Part shown: positions 42,357 through 50,926 of the stretch, piece by piece | Layout: each line of letters starts with the position of its first letter | Numbering within the stretch: the first letter of the stretch is position 1 | NCBI GenBank assembly: GCA_046483285.1 | Contig: JAWODN010000076.1 | Coordinates: 1-64,000, forward strand | Length of the DNA: 64,000 bases | DNA from: CAYRTV01 sp046483285 | Lineage (GTDB): Bacteria > Acidobacteriota > Aminicenantia > Aminicenantales > Aminicenantaceae | Direction: 5' to 3' | Program-made: the position numbers and the translations under genes | Notes under the pieces: generated by a model | Seen by the model: the letters and a program-made list of their open reading frames with translations, nothing else | What the model was told of the DNA's origin: nothing | Database searches by the model: none

Positions 42357-44501
42357 TTAAAATTCCGCGCCTCCGAGAAAATCGGTGGTTTTTCCTATAT
42401 TCCCCAAGGCTAAAGTGAACCCGAACTGAATTTCAGGTTTGTCCCGGAAATAAAAAACCCGCAAATCTGCCGCAAAATCCAGACACTGGTAATGATAGAC
42501 CAAAGAAGCCGCCGAGTATAAAATTTCGCGCGTCTGGATATTGATATCAATATTCCCCCGGGTTTCCAGGGACAATGCGGGAATTTTCAATCCTCCCGAA
42601 AAACCGACCTGGTGGCGGGACGCCAGAGTGCCGGGCCTGTAAGGATTGATGCTTTTGTACCAGTTCGCCCGAAAAAACCAGTTGTCTTCAGGCCGGCCTA
42701 AAGAGGCCCCCATCCGCATTCTGGCAAAGGTTTTGAAATAAGGATTGAAGGCGGCCGACACGTCGACACTGTACTGGCGGGACGGATAAAAACGCAGGTA
42801 TCCGCTGACATCTGAAAATGCCGGGACTTCTCCGTCCACCTGGTACCGCTGCAACGGGCCGCTTTCCGGGTCAAAATAGTAGTTCTGACTGATCCCCAAA
42901 GTGAATATTTCCCGGGCGGAATTTTGCTCCTTGACTAATATCCGGTTGGTCAAACCATAGCTGAGATAATGATTTAAATAAAAAAAACGGGTGGTGATGA
43001 TGCGGTCCGGAGACGAAACCGGGCTTTCATACCTATAAGTCAAATTGGGTTCAATAATATGCTTCCACCTGGGAAGACCGTCCGAATCAAAAAAAACCCT
43101 ATAAAACACAGGCCCTGTGAACTCGGATTCATACACCAGGTTCTGGGTGAACAGCGGCTCAGGAACCACCTCGTTTCGGTCCAAGGCGTAACTCTGAAAA
43201 TAATAAGTGAGCTGAGAGGAAAGATTGCTGTTGATGGTCAGCCAGGGAAGAGCATTGAAAGGGAAATTCAACCTGGGGCTGAACGACAGGTTCTGCGCGC
43301 TTCTTTGAGTGCCGGCCTCATACGCTGTATCCCAACCATATTCCCATCTCTGGAAACTGGAGGAGAAGGACAAGTACAAAGGGGTGAACACTTTTATTTT
43401 GGAAGACGTGAAACTGATCTCAGGCAGGCTTTTCCTAATGACGGACCGGTCTCTCTCAGTGAAATAGGTTTCGAATCGCGATGCCCGCATATTAAAATTG
43501 AAATAGGACCAGGAGCGGCTCACATAAACTTGAGAGCTGCGGTTAGCCGCCACCGCCCGGTAAAAATTATTGTCAAACTCTCTTAAAAAATCAAAGGAGC
43601 TCTGGTAATCCACATCCGCCACCAGCCGGAAATCATAAGGAAGGGGCTGCTGATGCTGAAAACGGAGAATATAGGCGGTGCTGGTGTCATACAACTGGGC
43701 TTCTTCCTCCCTGAACCGGAAATAGAACAGATTCAACTCTCCGGCCATGTCCCCCGGCAGGATATAGCGGTGCTGCAGCCCTCCCCCCAAACCTTTATGG
43801 GAATAGTAATCAACATTGAAGGTGGCGTCCATGTTCCGCCTAATGTCCCAATAAAAGCTCTGGGACAATTGGAACCCTTTGCGTCCGTTGTATCCCAGCT
43901 TGGGGATCAGAAATCCAGTTGAACGCTGAGTCTCGAGGGGATATCTCATATATGGAAGGTAAAAAACCGGAATTTTTTTTATGTAGAAAACCGAATTCCA
44001 CATGGCCACATAATCTTCTTTTTTGAAATCGGCCCGGCCGAATTGAAATTTCCAACGGGGAACGGTTTGGGTGCACGAGGTGATCCAGGCATCTCTCAAA
44101 TGGAAAAGACTGGCGCTTTCCCTTTCCACGGATCCGGCCTCATATGTGATGGAAGGCTGAACCAGGCCGTGAACCTCTTTCATCTCACCCCGGGATGAAT
44201 CAAGGTTGAACATCACCTCTTCCATGCTGATCACTTCATTGGGAAGATGGATATGGACGCCCCCGGCGGCTACAATGTCTTTAGTTTCAGTATTCAGTTC
44301 AATCCAGTCGGCGAACACCTTGATGTCGCGGTAATGTATTTCCACGCTTCCCGAAGCTGTGATCCGGTTCCCGACCCTCTCTTTGGTGTGGGCGATGATT
44401 TCCACTTGGGAGTCCTGGAATGCCGCCGCCTCAGGTAAAGAAAGAAAAATCCAGAATCCCAGAAGGAAAAACAGGGGATATCGCCTTTGACATATGCACA
44501 T
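42357..44501 (-). CDS. lptD: LPS-assembly outer-membrane protein LptD
   Basis: A 714-residue translocon that inserts LPS into the outer leaflet. Signal peptide (hydrophobic 9-27, cleavage near EAAAF); LptA/OstA-like jellyroll (about 33-150: GNRITASGSVEIHYRD, AAGGVHIHLP); then a 26-strand-type barrel starting at FYLPYMRYPLETQRSTGFL. Conserved SCTQTVPRW holds one cysteine and CLDFA near the end another, fewer than the four of E. coli. Start taken at the second Met (GGAG just before); ATG 44519 is alternative. First gene of the nucleotide-sugar run. Confidence 0.93.
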   Translation of the reverse strand: MCICQRRYPLFFLLGFWIFLSLPEAAAFQDSQVEIIAHTKERVGNRITASGSVEIHYRDIKVFADWIELNTETKDIVAAGGVHIHLPNEVISMEEVMFNLDSSRGEMKEVHGLVQPSITYEAGSVERESASLFHLRDAWITSCTQTVPRWKFQFGRADFKKEDYVAMWNSVFYIKKIPVFYLPYMRYPLETQRSTGFLIPKLGYNGRKGFQLSQSFYWDIRRNMDATFNVDYYSHKGLGGGLQHRYILPGDMAGELNLFYFRFREEEAQLYDTSTAYILRFQHQQPLPYDFRLVADVDYQSSFDFLREFDNNFYRAVAANRSSQVYVSRSWSYFNFNMRASRFETYFTERDRSVIRKSLPEISFTSSKIKVFTPLYLSFSSSFQRWEYGWDTAYEAGTQRSAQNLSFSPRLNFPFNALPWLTINSNLSSQLTYYFQSYALDRNEVVPEPLFTQNLVYESEFTGPVFYRVFFDSDGLPRWKHIIEPNLTYRYESPVSSPDRIITTRFFYLNHYLSYGLTNRILVKEQNSAREIFTLGISQNYYFDPESGPLQRYQVDGEVPAFSDVSGYLRFYPSRQYSVDVSAAFNPYFKTFARMRMGASLGRPEDNWFFRANWYKSINPYRPGTLASRHQVGFSGGLKIPALSLETRGNIDINIQTREILYSAASLVYHYQCLDFAADLRVFYFRDKPEIQFGFTLALGNIGKTTDFLGGAEF

Positions 44502-44547
44502 TTTTCTCCAATGTAGCATAAGGTTTCTTCTTTAATCAACTCAATAC

Positions 44548-44684
44548 CCTGACCTGATCAATTCATAAAAAAATTGCGATATTTTTGCAATCTCTTTTTT
44601 ATCAGCGATAAGCATGGTTTTTAGTGAAAGATCAAATGGAACATTTTTCATTTTTTTATTGTTTTTTTAATCGCAATTTTATTA
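44548..44684 (-). mobile_element. MITE-like element, copy H (left half)
   Basis: Starts CCTGACCTGATCAATTCAT, then the AT-rich half with inner arms as in copy F ('ttatcagcgataagcatgg' interior). The GC-rich right half is missing. Confidence 0.65.
44562..44590 (-). promoter_or_regulatory. Outward promoter in repeat copy H
   Basis: Minus strand TTGCAA (44585-44590), 17 bases, TATGAA (44562-44567), reading toward lptD about 60 bases away. Confidence 0.5.
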
Positions 44685-44689
44685 GAGGT

Positions 44690-44755
44690 CTTCTGCTTTT
44701 CTCGCCTTCTTCAGCCCAGATAGATCAAATGGACTGTTTTTGTTATTAAGTTAGG
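44690..44755. repeat. Dispersed 'cgtctatct'-type repeat, inverted copy
   Basis: Reverse complement resembles 37316-37404: 'taataacaaaaacagtcc', 'gatctatctgggctgaag' and 'ggcgagaaaagcag' in the same order. Confidence 0.5.
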
Positions 44756-44757
44756 GG

Positions 44758-44786
44758 TTGCCAACCGGACTCCTTCCATCCATAAT
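44758..44786 (+). promoter_or_regulatory. Sigma-70 promoter of the ATP synthase Fo genes
   Basis: TTGCCA (44758-44763), 17 bases, CATAAT (44781-44786); five of six matches in each hexamer. Start expected near 44793, 30 nt before atpZ. Confidence 0.65.
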
Positions 44787-44822
44787 AAAAACAGTTGTTT
44801 TTTTGGATGCGCAGAAATATCA

Positions 44823-45065
44823 ATGTCGGACCCTCATCACAACAAAGATAAAAAAACGTCTTTCCGGAATATATTGGCCATGAGCAGCATCGGTCTGGTC
44901 CTGCCCTCTTCCATCGCCATCGGCCTTTTTGTTGGATATTATGCGGATAAATGGCTGGGCACCCATCCTTGGCTTTTGATTGTGTTTTTGCTTTTCGGGG
45001 TGGCGGCCGGTTTTGTTTCCCTGTTCCGCGAACTTCGCCGCTATCAAGACGATAACGGAGAATAA
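44823..45065 (+). CDS. atpZ: AtpZ-like small membrane protein
   Basis: An 80-residue protein with two hydrophobic helices (about 17-38 and 48-66) and a GLFVGYYADKWLGTHPW turn typical of AtpZ/AtpI-type 'ATP synthase protein I' relatives. It leads Fo operons in many bacteria and may assist c-ring assembly or Mg2+ uptake. No good RBS is visible, but the start is fixed by the promoter and length. Confidence 0.82.
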   Translation: MSDPHHNKDKKTSFRNILAMSSIGLVLPSSIAIGLFVGYYADKWLGTHPWLLIVFLLFGVAAGFVSLFRELRRYQDDNGE

Positions 45066-45121
45066 ACAGCGGGAATCCCCGCCTATACAATCCCGGAAAA
45101 GTGGTATAAAATAAAAGCTTC

Positions 45122-45520
45122 ATGAATGAACAACTGCAAATGGATGAAAGAATTCTGCGCCGCATCCCTGTAGAAATCGCAATAGTTGCTTTGGCTGCGG
45201 CTGTGGGGGTGTTTTTTATTTTCGGCTTCTCCGCTGCTCTTTTGGTTCTGGCGGGAGGCGGAACCGCCGGCATCGGGTTCATCTGGATGCGAGCTTCGGT
45301 GGACCGTTTTCTGGACCAATCGAAACCGCGTGCCATGAAAGCCGCCGTATTCCTGTACGGGCTCCGTCTTCTATTGATTATTCTGATCTTTTCAATTATA
45401 ATTCTCTTTTTTTCTCAGGAAGTCTTAGCGTTCGCCGCAGGTTTTTCATCCATTGTGGTGGTCATTTTATTTGAAGCCGCATCGGCATTAACACGACATA
45501 AGAAGAAATGGAAGCCTTAG
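45122..45520 (+). CDS. atpI: ATP synthase subunit I (AtpI)
   Basis: A 132-residue protein with four hydrophobic helices, matching the ATP synthase I chain family, a helper for c-ring assembly. Basic loop SKPRAMKAAVFLYGLR between helices 2 and 3. It overlaps atpB by 13 bp. Assignment rests on topology and position. Confidence 0.8.
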   Translation: MNEQLQMDERILRRIPVEIAIVALAAAVGVFFIFGFSAALLVLAGGGTAGIGFIWMRASVDRFLDQSKPRAMKAAVFLYGLRLLLIILIFSIIILFFSQEVLAFAAGFSSIVVVILFEAASALTRHKKKWKP

Positions 45521-46251
45521 AACACAGTTTATATATTGTCGAGATTGTCAATAAAATATTCAGTCCCCCTCTTGCCGCCTTGCTGGGGTGGCTGGGAATA
45601 GAAGTCCAGAACCCGGAACATTTGATTCCGGATTATGTGGTGATGTGTGTTCTGGTTTCTCTTATTTTGATTCTCTTTTTCGGCCTCGCCGCAAGAAATC
45701 TCAAAGAGGTTCCGTCCAAACTGCAAAGTTTTCTGGAAATGGTATACCAGATGTTTGAAAACCAGCTGAAAGATGTGGTGGGCGAAAAAGGGCCGAAATA
45801 CACCTCCATGGTAGCCACCTTGGGACTCTTTATTTTTTTCTGCAACTTAATAGGCCTGGCACCAGGGATGATGGCCCCCACCAGCAAACTCAATGTCACC
45901 CTTGCCTGTGCCCTGGCTGTCTTTTTTTACTACCACTGGCAGGGGATTAAAGCGCAGGGGCTGGGCCATTATCTTAAACATTTTATCGGCCCCATTCCCG
46001 CCCTGGCGCCGCTGCTCCTGCCTATCGAGATCATCAGCCACTTCTCCCGGATTGCTTCTCTGTCTATTCGTCTGTTCGGAAATATTTTTGCCGAAGAACT
46101 GTTAATCGTGGTTATCGCCTCAATCATTCCGTACTTTCTGCCCCTGCCTTTCATGGCCGTGGCCATCTTCACCTCTTTCATCCAGGCCTTTGTTTTTGTC
46201 TTGCTTTCATGCGTTTATATTGCAGGAGCCGTGGCTCAAGAGGAAGAATAA
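45508..46251 (+). CDS. atpB: ATP synthase Fo subunit a
   Basis: A 247-residue stator subunit forming the two ion half-channels. The essential arginine is in SLSIRLFGNIFAEELL, and the last helix has SFIQAFVFVLLSCVYIAGA with the conserved Gln. Earlier blocks FCNLIGLAPGM and PTSKLNVTLACALAVF are typical. Overlap with atpI suggests coupling; atpE follows after 20 bp. Confidence 0.95.
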   Translation: MEALEHSLYIVEIVNKIFSPPLAALLGWLGIEVQNPEHLIPDYVVMCVLVSLILILFFGLAARNLKEVPSKLQSFLEMVYQMFENQLKDVVGEKGPKYTSMVATLGLFIFFCNLIGLAPGMMAPTSKLNVTLACALAVFFYYHWQGIKAQGLGHYLKHFIGPIPALAPLLLPIEIISHFSRIASLSIRLFGNIFAEELLIVVIASIIPYFLPLPFMAVAIFTSFIQAFVFVLLSCVYIAGAVAQEEE

Positions 46252-46271
46252 AAAATGAAAAGGAGAAAAAA

Positions 46272-46616
46272 ATGTCAAAATATCTAAAACCGTTATGCGT
46301 GCTCTTTTTTTTAGCCGTTATAATGAGCACTCCCTTGCTGGCCCAGGAAGCCGATGTGTCCGATAACCGTGCTTCTCTATTCAAGTTGACCCTGATTGTT
46401 GGAGGTGCCGTTATCACTATCGCTTCTTCTGCCGGTGCGTATTGCCAGGCCAAGGCCATTGCCAGCGCAGCAGAAGGCATCTCCCGGAATCCCGTGGGGG
46501 CGCCTCACATCCGTTTTCTTCTGATCTTTGGATTGGTTCTTATAGAAACCCTGGTCATTTATGCCCTTTTGATTTCGATTATCATTCTCATGGTGCAATG
46601 GGGGAATTATCTGTAA
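46272..46616 (+). CDS. atpE: ATP synthase Fo subunit c, Na+-type signature
   Basis: A 114-residue c subunit with an N-terminal signal-like extension (about 1-25, ending LLAQEA) before the hairpin. Helix 1 carries Gln59, 15 residues before the Pro of the RNP loop; helix 2 carries Glu92, Thr93 and Tyr97 (IETLVIY). These match by position the Na+ ligands of Ilyobacter-type rings (Gln32, Glu65, Ser66, Tyr70). AGGAG 6 bases before ATG 46272 fixes the start. No F1 or b-subunit genes follow. Confidence 0.92.
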   Translation: MSKYLKPLCVLFFLAVIMSTPLLAQEADVSDNRASLFKLTLIVGGAVITIASSAGAYCQAKAIASAAEGISRNPVGAPHIRFLLIFGLVLIETLVIYALLISIIILMVQWGNYL

Positions 46617-46644
46617 AATCAGCTGAAGCGAATCCCAGGATTAT

Positions 46645-47514
46645 ATGGTTCATTCCATTTTCAATATCATCAAAACGACTTTCAAGCGATTCAGTGAAGA
46701 CCGGTGCGGAAATTTTTCCATCATTATTTCCTATTTTGCTCTTTTGTGCTCTATTCCTCTGGTTGCTTTATTCGCTTTTGTCACCACAAAAATCCTGGGG
46801 GATCCGGAGATCGCTTTTCTCAGTCTGAACATTCTTTCGGATGAATTTTTCGCCGAATTGGATCCCCTTTTTTTTGAAAGAATTCAATATGTTTCCCACA
46901 ACATTTCCAATCTGGGCTGGTTCGGATTAGCGGGGTCATTCATCGCCGCCAGCTTCCTTTTTTCCAACTTGATTTACGCCATCAATTTTATTTTCAAAGC
47001 CAACTACCGGAAGTCGTTTTTTTATAACCGGCTGATGGAATACATGATCATGTTTGTCATCGGTATCATCATGCTGATTTCCCTGTCCATAACCGCTATC
47101 TGGACCGCCCTTCACCGCGCCTTGAGGGAAAGCGAGATCATCGCCCAAAACATCAATCCCAAGGTGGTTTCCCTGGCAGATAATTTCTTTCTGCAGTATC
47201 TTCTTCCTTTTACTCTGACCTTTGTGGTCTTTTTCATCCTTTATAAATTCATCCCGGATATAAAAGTTTTTACCCAGGCCGCAGCTATCGCTGCTTTAGC
47301 CAGTACGCTGTTATGGGAAATATTCAAAAGAATATTCGCCTTTTATGTGGCTCATTTTTCCGCCGTCGGCATTGTTCTCTCTCAACTGCTTCAGGGAACC
47401 TTGACCTCCATCATATTTTTCATGTTGTGGATTTCGTTTTCTTTGGTCATCCTCTTCTGGGGAGCGGAATTGGCCGCGGTCTTGAATGAGAGGCTGCATG
47501 AAAAACACACCTGA
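46645..47514 (+). CDS. YihY/virulence factor BrkB family membrane protein
   Basis: A 289-residue inner-membrane protein with about six helices of the YihY (formerly 'ribonuclease BN') family; GNFSIIISYFALLCSIPL and the C-terminal LQGTLTSIIFFMLWISFSLVILFWGAE are typical. Function unknown; not a nuclease. It begins 28 bp after atpE and overlaps lpxD by 17 bp. Confidence 0.87.
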   Translation: MVHSIFNIIKTTFKRFSEDRCGNFSIIISYFALLCSIPLVALFAFVTTKILGDPEIAFLSLNILSDEFFAELDPLFFERIQYVSHNISNLGWFGLAGSFIAASFLFSNLIYAINFIFKANYRKSFFYNRLMEYMIMFVIGIIMLISLSITAIWTALHRALRESEIIAQNINPKVVSLADNFFLQYLLPFTLTFVVFFILYKFIPDIKVFTQAAAIAALASTLLWEIFKRIFAFYVAHFSAVGIVLSQLLQGTLTSIIFFMLWISFSLVILFWGAELAAVLNERLHEKHT

Positions 47515-48547
47515 ATCTCACTCCCTTACCCTGGCCACGCTGGCCGGTAAGCTTGAACGTGAATACGAAGGGAAAGGAAGCATAAAAATCACTGGATTTG
47601 CGAGCCTTGAGCGGGCTGAACCCGGGGATCTGTCTTTTCTCTCTCATAAAAAACACCGGCCGCTGCTGGAAAATTCCAGGGCATCCGCGGTCCTGCTTCC
47701 CCCCGGTGAAGATCGAGGCGGAATTCCTGCGATCCGTTCCCATCAGCCTCATCACGACTTTATCCGTGCCGTCAGAATGTTTTACCGGCCCTGCCGCCCC
47801 CGGCCCGGGATTCATCCCCGCGCGCACATCGCCCCCACCGCCGTCCTGGGAAAGAATGTTTCTGTGGGAGCTTGTTCCGTTATCGAGGATAACGTCCATA
47901 TCGGGGACGGAACCGTCATCTTTTCCCATGTCTCCTTGTATCCCGGCGTCCGCCTGGGAAAAGACTGCGTCATCCATTCTCATGTTTCTGTCAGAGAAAA
48001 CAGCTGTATCGGCAACAATGTGATTGTGCACAACGGAGCCGTGATCGGTTCGGATGGATTTGGATACTTGCAGGAAGAACACGGCGGTCACCGCAAGATT
48101 CCTCAGACCGGCCGGGTGATTATCCAGGATGATGTGGAAATCGGAGCCAATACCACTATAGACCGGGCTTCGCTCGATGAAACCATCATCGGAAAAGGAA
48201 CCAAGATCGACAATCTTGTGCAAATCGCCCACAATGTCAAGATCGGAGACAACTGCATATTGATGAGTCAGGCCGGAATCGCCGGAAGTTCACGGCTCGG
48301 GAAAAATGTCATTGTCAGCGGGCAGGCCGGAATCGCCGATCATTTAAATATCGGAGATCATGTCATTCTCGCTGCCAAAACCGGAGTCACCAATGATATC
48401 CCCCCCCATTCCATCGCCGCCGGCTATCCTCATCTGGATATAAAAACCTGGAGAAAATCCTGGGCGTCCATACCCCGTCTTTTTGATCTCATCCGGGAGA
48501 TCAGGAAAATGAAAAAACGTCTCGATGAGATGGAAAAGAAATTGTGA
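47498..48547 (+). CDS. lpxD: UDP-3-O-acylglucosamine N-acyltransferase
   Basis: A 349-residue lipid A enzyme adding the N-linked hydroxyacyl chain to UDP-3-O-acylglucosamine. N-terminal uridine-binding domain (about 1-100) with SLERAEPGDLSFLSHKKH; then hexapeptide repeats (100-310) including HNGAVIGSDGFGY, whose preceding region holds the catalytic His, and IAHNVKIGDNC; C-terminal helix to 349. ATG 47498 has GAGAGG upstream. Overlaps the YihY gene. Confidence 0.95.
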   Translation: MKNTPESHSLTLATLAGKLEREYEGKGSIKITGFASLERAEPGDLSFLSHKKHRPLLENSRASAVLLPPGEDRGGIPAIRSHQPHHDFIRAVRMFYRPCRPRPGIHPRAHIAPTAVLGKNVSVGACSVIEDNVHIGDGTVIFSHVSLYPGVRLGKDCVIHSHVSVRENSCIGNNVIVHNGAVIGSDGFGYLQEEHGGHRKIPQTGRVIIQDDVEIGANTTIDRASLDETIIGKGTKIDNLVQIAHNVKIGDNCILMSQAGIAGSSRLGKNVIVSGQAGIADHLNIGDHVILAAKTGVTNDIPPHSIAAGYPHLDIKTWRKSWASIPRLFDLIREIRKMKKRLDEMEKKL

Positions 48548-48551
48548 TCCC

Positions 48552-48884
48552 TTAAGATTTGATGTGTTTCAGGACGGCTTCTTCAATTTTTTCTTTGGGC
48601 AAAGCCCCCACCAGGGTTTCCTGAACTTCCCCGTCTTTGAACAAAAGCATGGAAGGAATGCTCATGATCCCGTATTTTGAGGCGGTCTGATTATTGTCGT
48701 CAACATTCAATTTCACCACTTTCAATTCGCCTTCCCGTTCAGAAGCGATGCTCTCCAGGGAAGGGGTCACCATATGACAGGGAGCACACCACGCCGCCCA
48801 AAAATCCACTAAAACCGGTATATCGGATTTGAGAACTTCATTTTCGAAGTTATTGTCATTAACGTTTTTAATATTTTCAGCCAT
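48552..48884 (-). CDS. trxA: Thioredoxin
   Basis: A 110-residue thioredoxin fold with active site WCAPC (Ala in place of the usual Gly), DFWAAWCAPC before it and the cis-Pro in MSIPSMLLF. Reduces protein disulfides in the cytoplasm; no signal peptide. GGAGGAGAT directly before ATG 48884 sets the start; the longer frame upstream is not a gene. Convergent with lpxD, only 4 bp apart. Confidence 0.95.
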   Translation of the reverse strand: MAENIKNVNDNNFENEVLKSDIPVLVDFWAAWCAPCHMVTPSLESIASEREGELKVVKLNVDDNNQTASKYGIMSIPSMLLFKDGEVQETLVGALPKEKIEEAVLKHIKS

Positions 48885-48965
48885 ATCTCCTCCAGATGTG
48901 TTCACATCATAACCTTTTGAAATCACTCCGGCTTTTCGGTTCATCGCACGTCCTGACCGAAGCAC

Positions 48966-49065
48966 CTGCAGATCCCTCGTCGTTTCACTCCCCGGGACGA
49001 CATTGAATTAAGGAATGTCGTGGTCTGCGGCAATCCCGGCCTCTCATCATCCAAGTCAGTATTAT
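48966..49065. repeat. Mosaic of dispersed repeat pieces
   Basis: Has 'actccccgggacgacat' as at 10370, 'ctgcggcaatcccggcc' as in the right end of the MITE-like element, and 'ctcatcatccaagtcag' as near 22690. No full element. Confidence 0.45.
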
Positions 49066-49105
49066 GATAGTCTTTGTAAGCTTATATTGTCAACCCGGAT
49101 AGATC

Positions 49106-49951
49106 CTAACCCCAGCCTAATTTTTCATGGAGAAGATCGAAGTAATTTCTTTTTGGTGAAGAAATCAAAGACAGGGTGTGATCACTGATCCTGATTTTCA
49201 CTTCATCGTTTTTCCGCATTTTGTTTCCTCTTTGGCCGTCCAGAGTCAAGAATGTCTTTTCACCTTCTGTTATGACTTTAATCCGGATTTCCGAATCAGA
49301 CGAAATCACCATGGGCCGAAAAGTCAGAGTGTGCGGACAGATGGGAGCGAATATAACCGCCGGCATATTGGGCTGAATGATCGGCCCTCCCGCGGCCAAA
49401 GAATAAGCGGTGGATCCGGTGGGGGTGGAAACAATGATCCCATCCAAACGGGGTATGGCAATCCTTTTATCATTTATGTAAATCTCGCATCGGATCATCC
49501 GGGCCAACGCCCCTTTGTTGATGACAATATCATTTAAACATAAAAATATATTGTCCCGGTAAAAAACATCCAGCATCCGCCGGCGGCTGGTGATTTCCCG
49601 GCTGCCCTTAAAATAGGCATCCAAGGTTAAAAGCATTTCATCCACGGGAACTTCGGTCAAAAACCCCAGCCGTCCTAAATTAACGCCCATCACGGGAATA
49701 GACCGCCTCGCCGCCAAGTGGGCGATGCTCAAAAGGGTTCCGTCCCCTCCCAAGACAATAATCAGCCCGGATTCATCCGGCACCATTTCGCGGGGAATGC
49801 CGTTTTGCCCTCCGATTTTACCGGCCGCCGCTTCTTCCAGGACACATTCTTTCCCTTGGGCCTGAAGATATGACACCAAATCATTCAATACCTCCACCAC
49901 ATTAGGGGCATGGGGTTTGATGACAATACCGACACGATTGATTTTATTCAT
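49106..49951 (-). CDS. nadK: NAD kinase
   Basis: A 281-residue ATP (or polyphosphate)-dependent kinase making NADP+. GGDGTLL (about 68-74), the NLGRLGFLTEV segment, CLNDIVINKGALARM and DGIIVSTPTGSTAYSLAAGGPI are diagnostic. Overlaps tlyA by 8 bp. Confidence 0.96.
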   Translation of the reverse strand: MNKINRVGIVIKPHAPNVVEVLNDLVSYLQAQGKECVLEEAAAGKIGGQNGIPREMVPDESGLIIVLGGDGTLLSIAHLAARRSIPVMGVNLGRLGFLTEVPVDEMLLTLDAYFKGSREITSRRRMLDVFYRDNIFLCLNDIVINKGALARMIRCEIYINDKRIAIPRLDGIIVSTPTGSTAYSLAAGGPIIQPNMPAVIFAPICPHTLTFRPMVISSDSEIRIKVITEGEKTFLTLDGQRGNKMRKNDEVKIRISDHTLSLISSPKRNYFDLLHEKLGWG

Positions 49952-50735
49952 TCCAGACCGCCTCCTTGATCATGGCTTCCTCACTCGAAGTCCCCTTGTT
50001 TTCCATAGAAAGAGACCACCACGCGAAAAATTCCCGGTTGCCTTTTTGCCCCCGGGTGGATGATTTTAAAATCCCATTCAGGTGAAACCCCATATCAGCC
50101 GCACCCCGGATAACTTGGCCGAGGATATCTTCCTGAACGGATTTATCCCTGATCACACCTTTCTTCCCGATCCGTCCCCTGCCGGCCTCAAACTGAGGTT
50201 TAATCAAAGCCAGGACACAATCGCCGGACAACAAGGTTTTGACGGCAGGCAAAACTTTGAGCAGTGAAATAAATGACAGGTCCATGACCACCATCTGGGG
50301 CTTTTCGTCAAAATCTTCAGGCTTCAGGGCACGCGCATTTTTTTTGATTATAATCAAACGTGAATCCTTGCTCAAATTCCAATCCAGCTGCCGGGTTTCC
50401 ACATCGACGGCATATACTTTTCGTGCCCCTCTCTGCAGAAGACAGTCACTGAATCCGCCGGTGGACGCCCCCAAATCCGCAGCCACCAGACCCTTGACAC
50501 TCAAGCGGAAAGAATCGAGCGCCTCCTCCAATTTCAATCCTCCTCTTCCCACAAAAGGCAATGTTTCCTTTATAGAAAGAGAGGCCTCTTCATTCAGCAG
50601 CTGACCGGGCTTTTCTATTTTCTCACCATTCTGCATCACCCGGCCGGCCATAATCAATGCCTGCGCCTTGTGCCGGCTTTCCGCCAGACCGCTGCGGACC
50701 AATAACTTATCCGCTCTTTCCTTGGGAGCCGTCAT
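49944..50735 (-). CDS. tlyA: TlyA-family rRNA 2'-O-methyltransferase
   Basis: A 263-residue protein. N-terminal S4 RNA-binding domain (ERADKLLVRSGLAESRHKAQ, 6-60) plus an FtsJ-like methyltransferase with VAADLGASTGGFSDCLL and MVMDLSFISL. TlyA methylates 16S/23S rRNA cytidines. It precedes nadK and follows dxs across a 191-bp repeat-bearing gap. Confidence 0.93.
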   Translation of the reverse strand: MTAPKERADKLLVRSGLAESRHKAQALIMAGRVMQNGEKIEKPGQLLNEEASLSIKETLPFVGRGGLKLEEALDSFRLSVKGLVAADLGASTGGFSDCLLQRGARKVYAVDVETRQLDWNLSKDSRLIIIKKNARALKPEDFDEKPQMVVMDLSFISLLKVLPAVKTLLSGDCVLALIKPQFEAGRGRIGKKGVIRDKSVQEDILGQVIRGAADMGFHLNGILKSSTRGQKGNREFFAWWSLSMENKGTSSEEAMIKEAVWNE

Positions 50736-50760
50736 AGCCGCCGTCCTCGACGATACCTCA

Positions 50761-50848
50761 ACCTGACCTATTGATACGAAAATAACAAAAATAATCCATT
50801 TCGTCTATCTTATCTATCCGGCCTGAAGAGAGCGAGAAAGGCGAGGCG
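50761..50848. repeat. Dispersed repeat with 'cgtctatct' core
   Basis: Same order of blocks as 37316-37404; it also begins with CCTGACCTATT, the element end sequence. Followed by 'ctcgcggccatgggagcgg' related to the 37503 repeat. Confidence 0.55.
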
Positions 50849-50926
50849 AGACCGTTCCCTCGCGGCCATGGGAGCGGATAATGTTTCCGCCGACCTTTCA
50901 TCAACAGTGATATTCATCGGGGTCCA

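Larger units (their letters stand above)
44502..44822. other. Divergent intergenic region lptD / atpZ
   Basis: Contains element copy H with its promoter-like pair facing lptD, an inverted copy of the 'cgtctatct' repeat and the promoter of the ATP synthase genes. No gene seen; the long minus-strand frame 44746-45336 lies opposite atpZ and atpI. Confidence 0.75.

Noticed and set aside
44746..45336. 196-codon minus-strand frame opposite atpZ and atpI
   Set aside because: Composition is that of a shadow frame (Arg/Lys/Pro-rich, no domain, no RBS) and the plus-strand genes are clearly real.
48885..48965. Upstream extension of thioredoxin
   Set aside because: GGAGGAGAT stands directly before ATG 48884 and the extension is repeat-derived.
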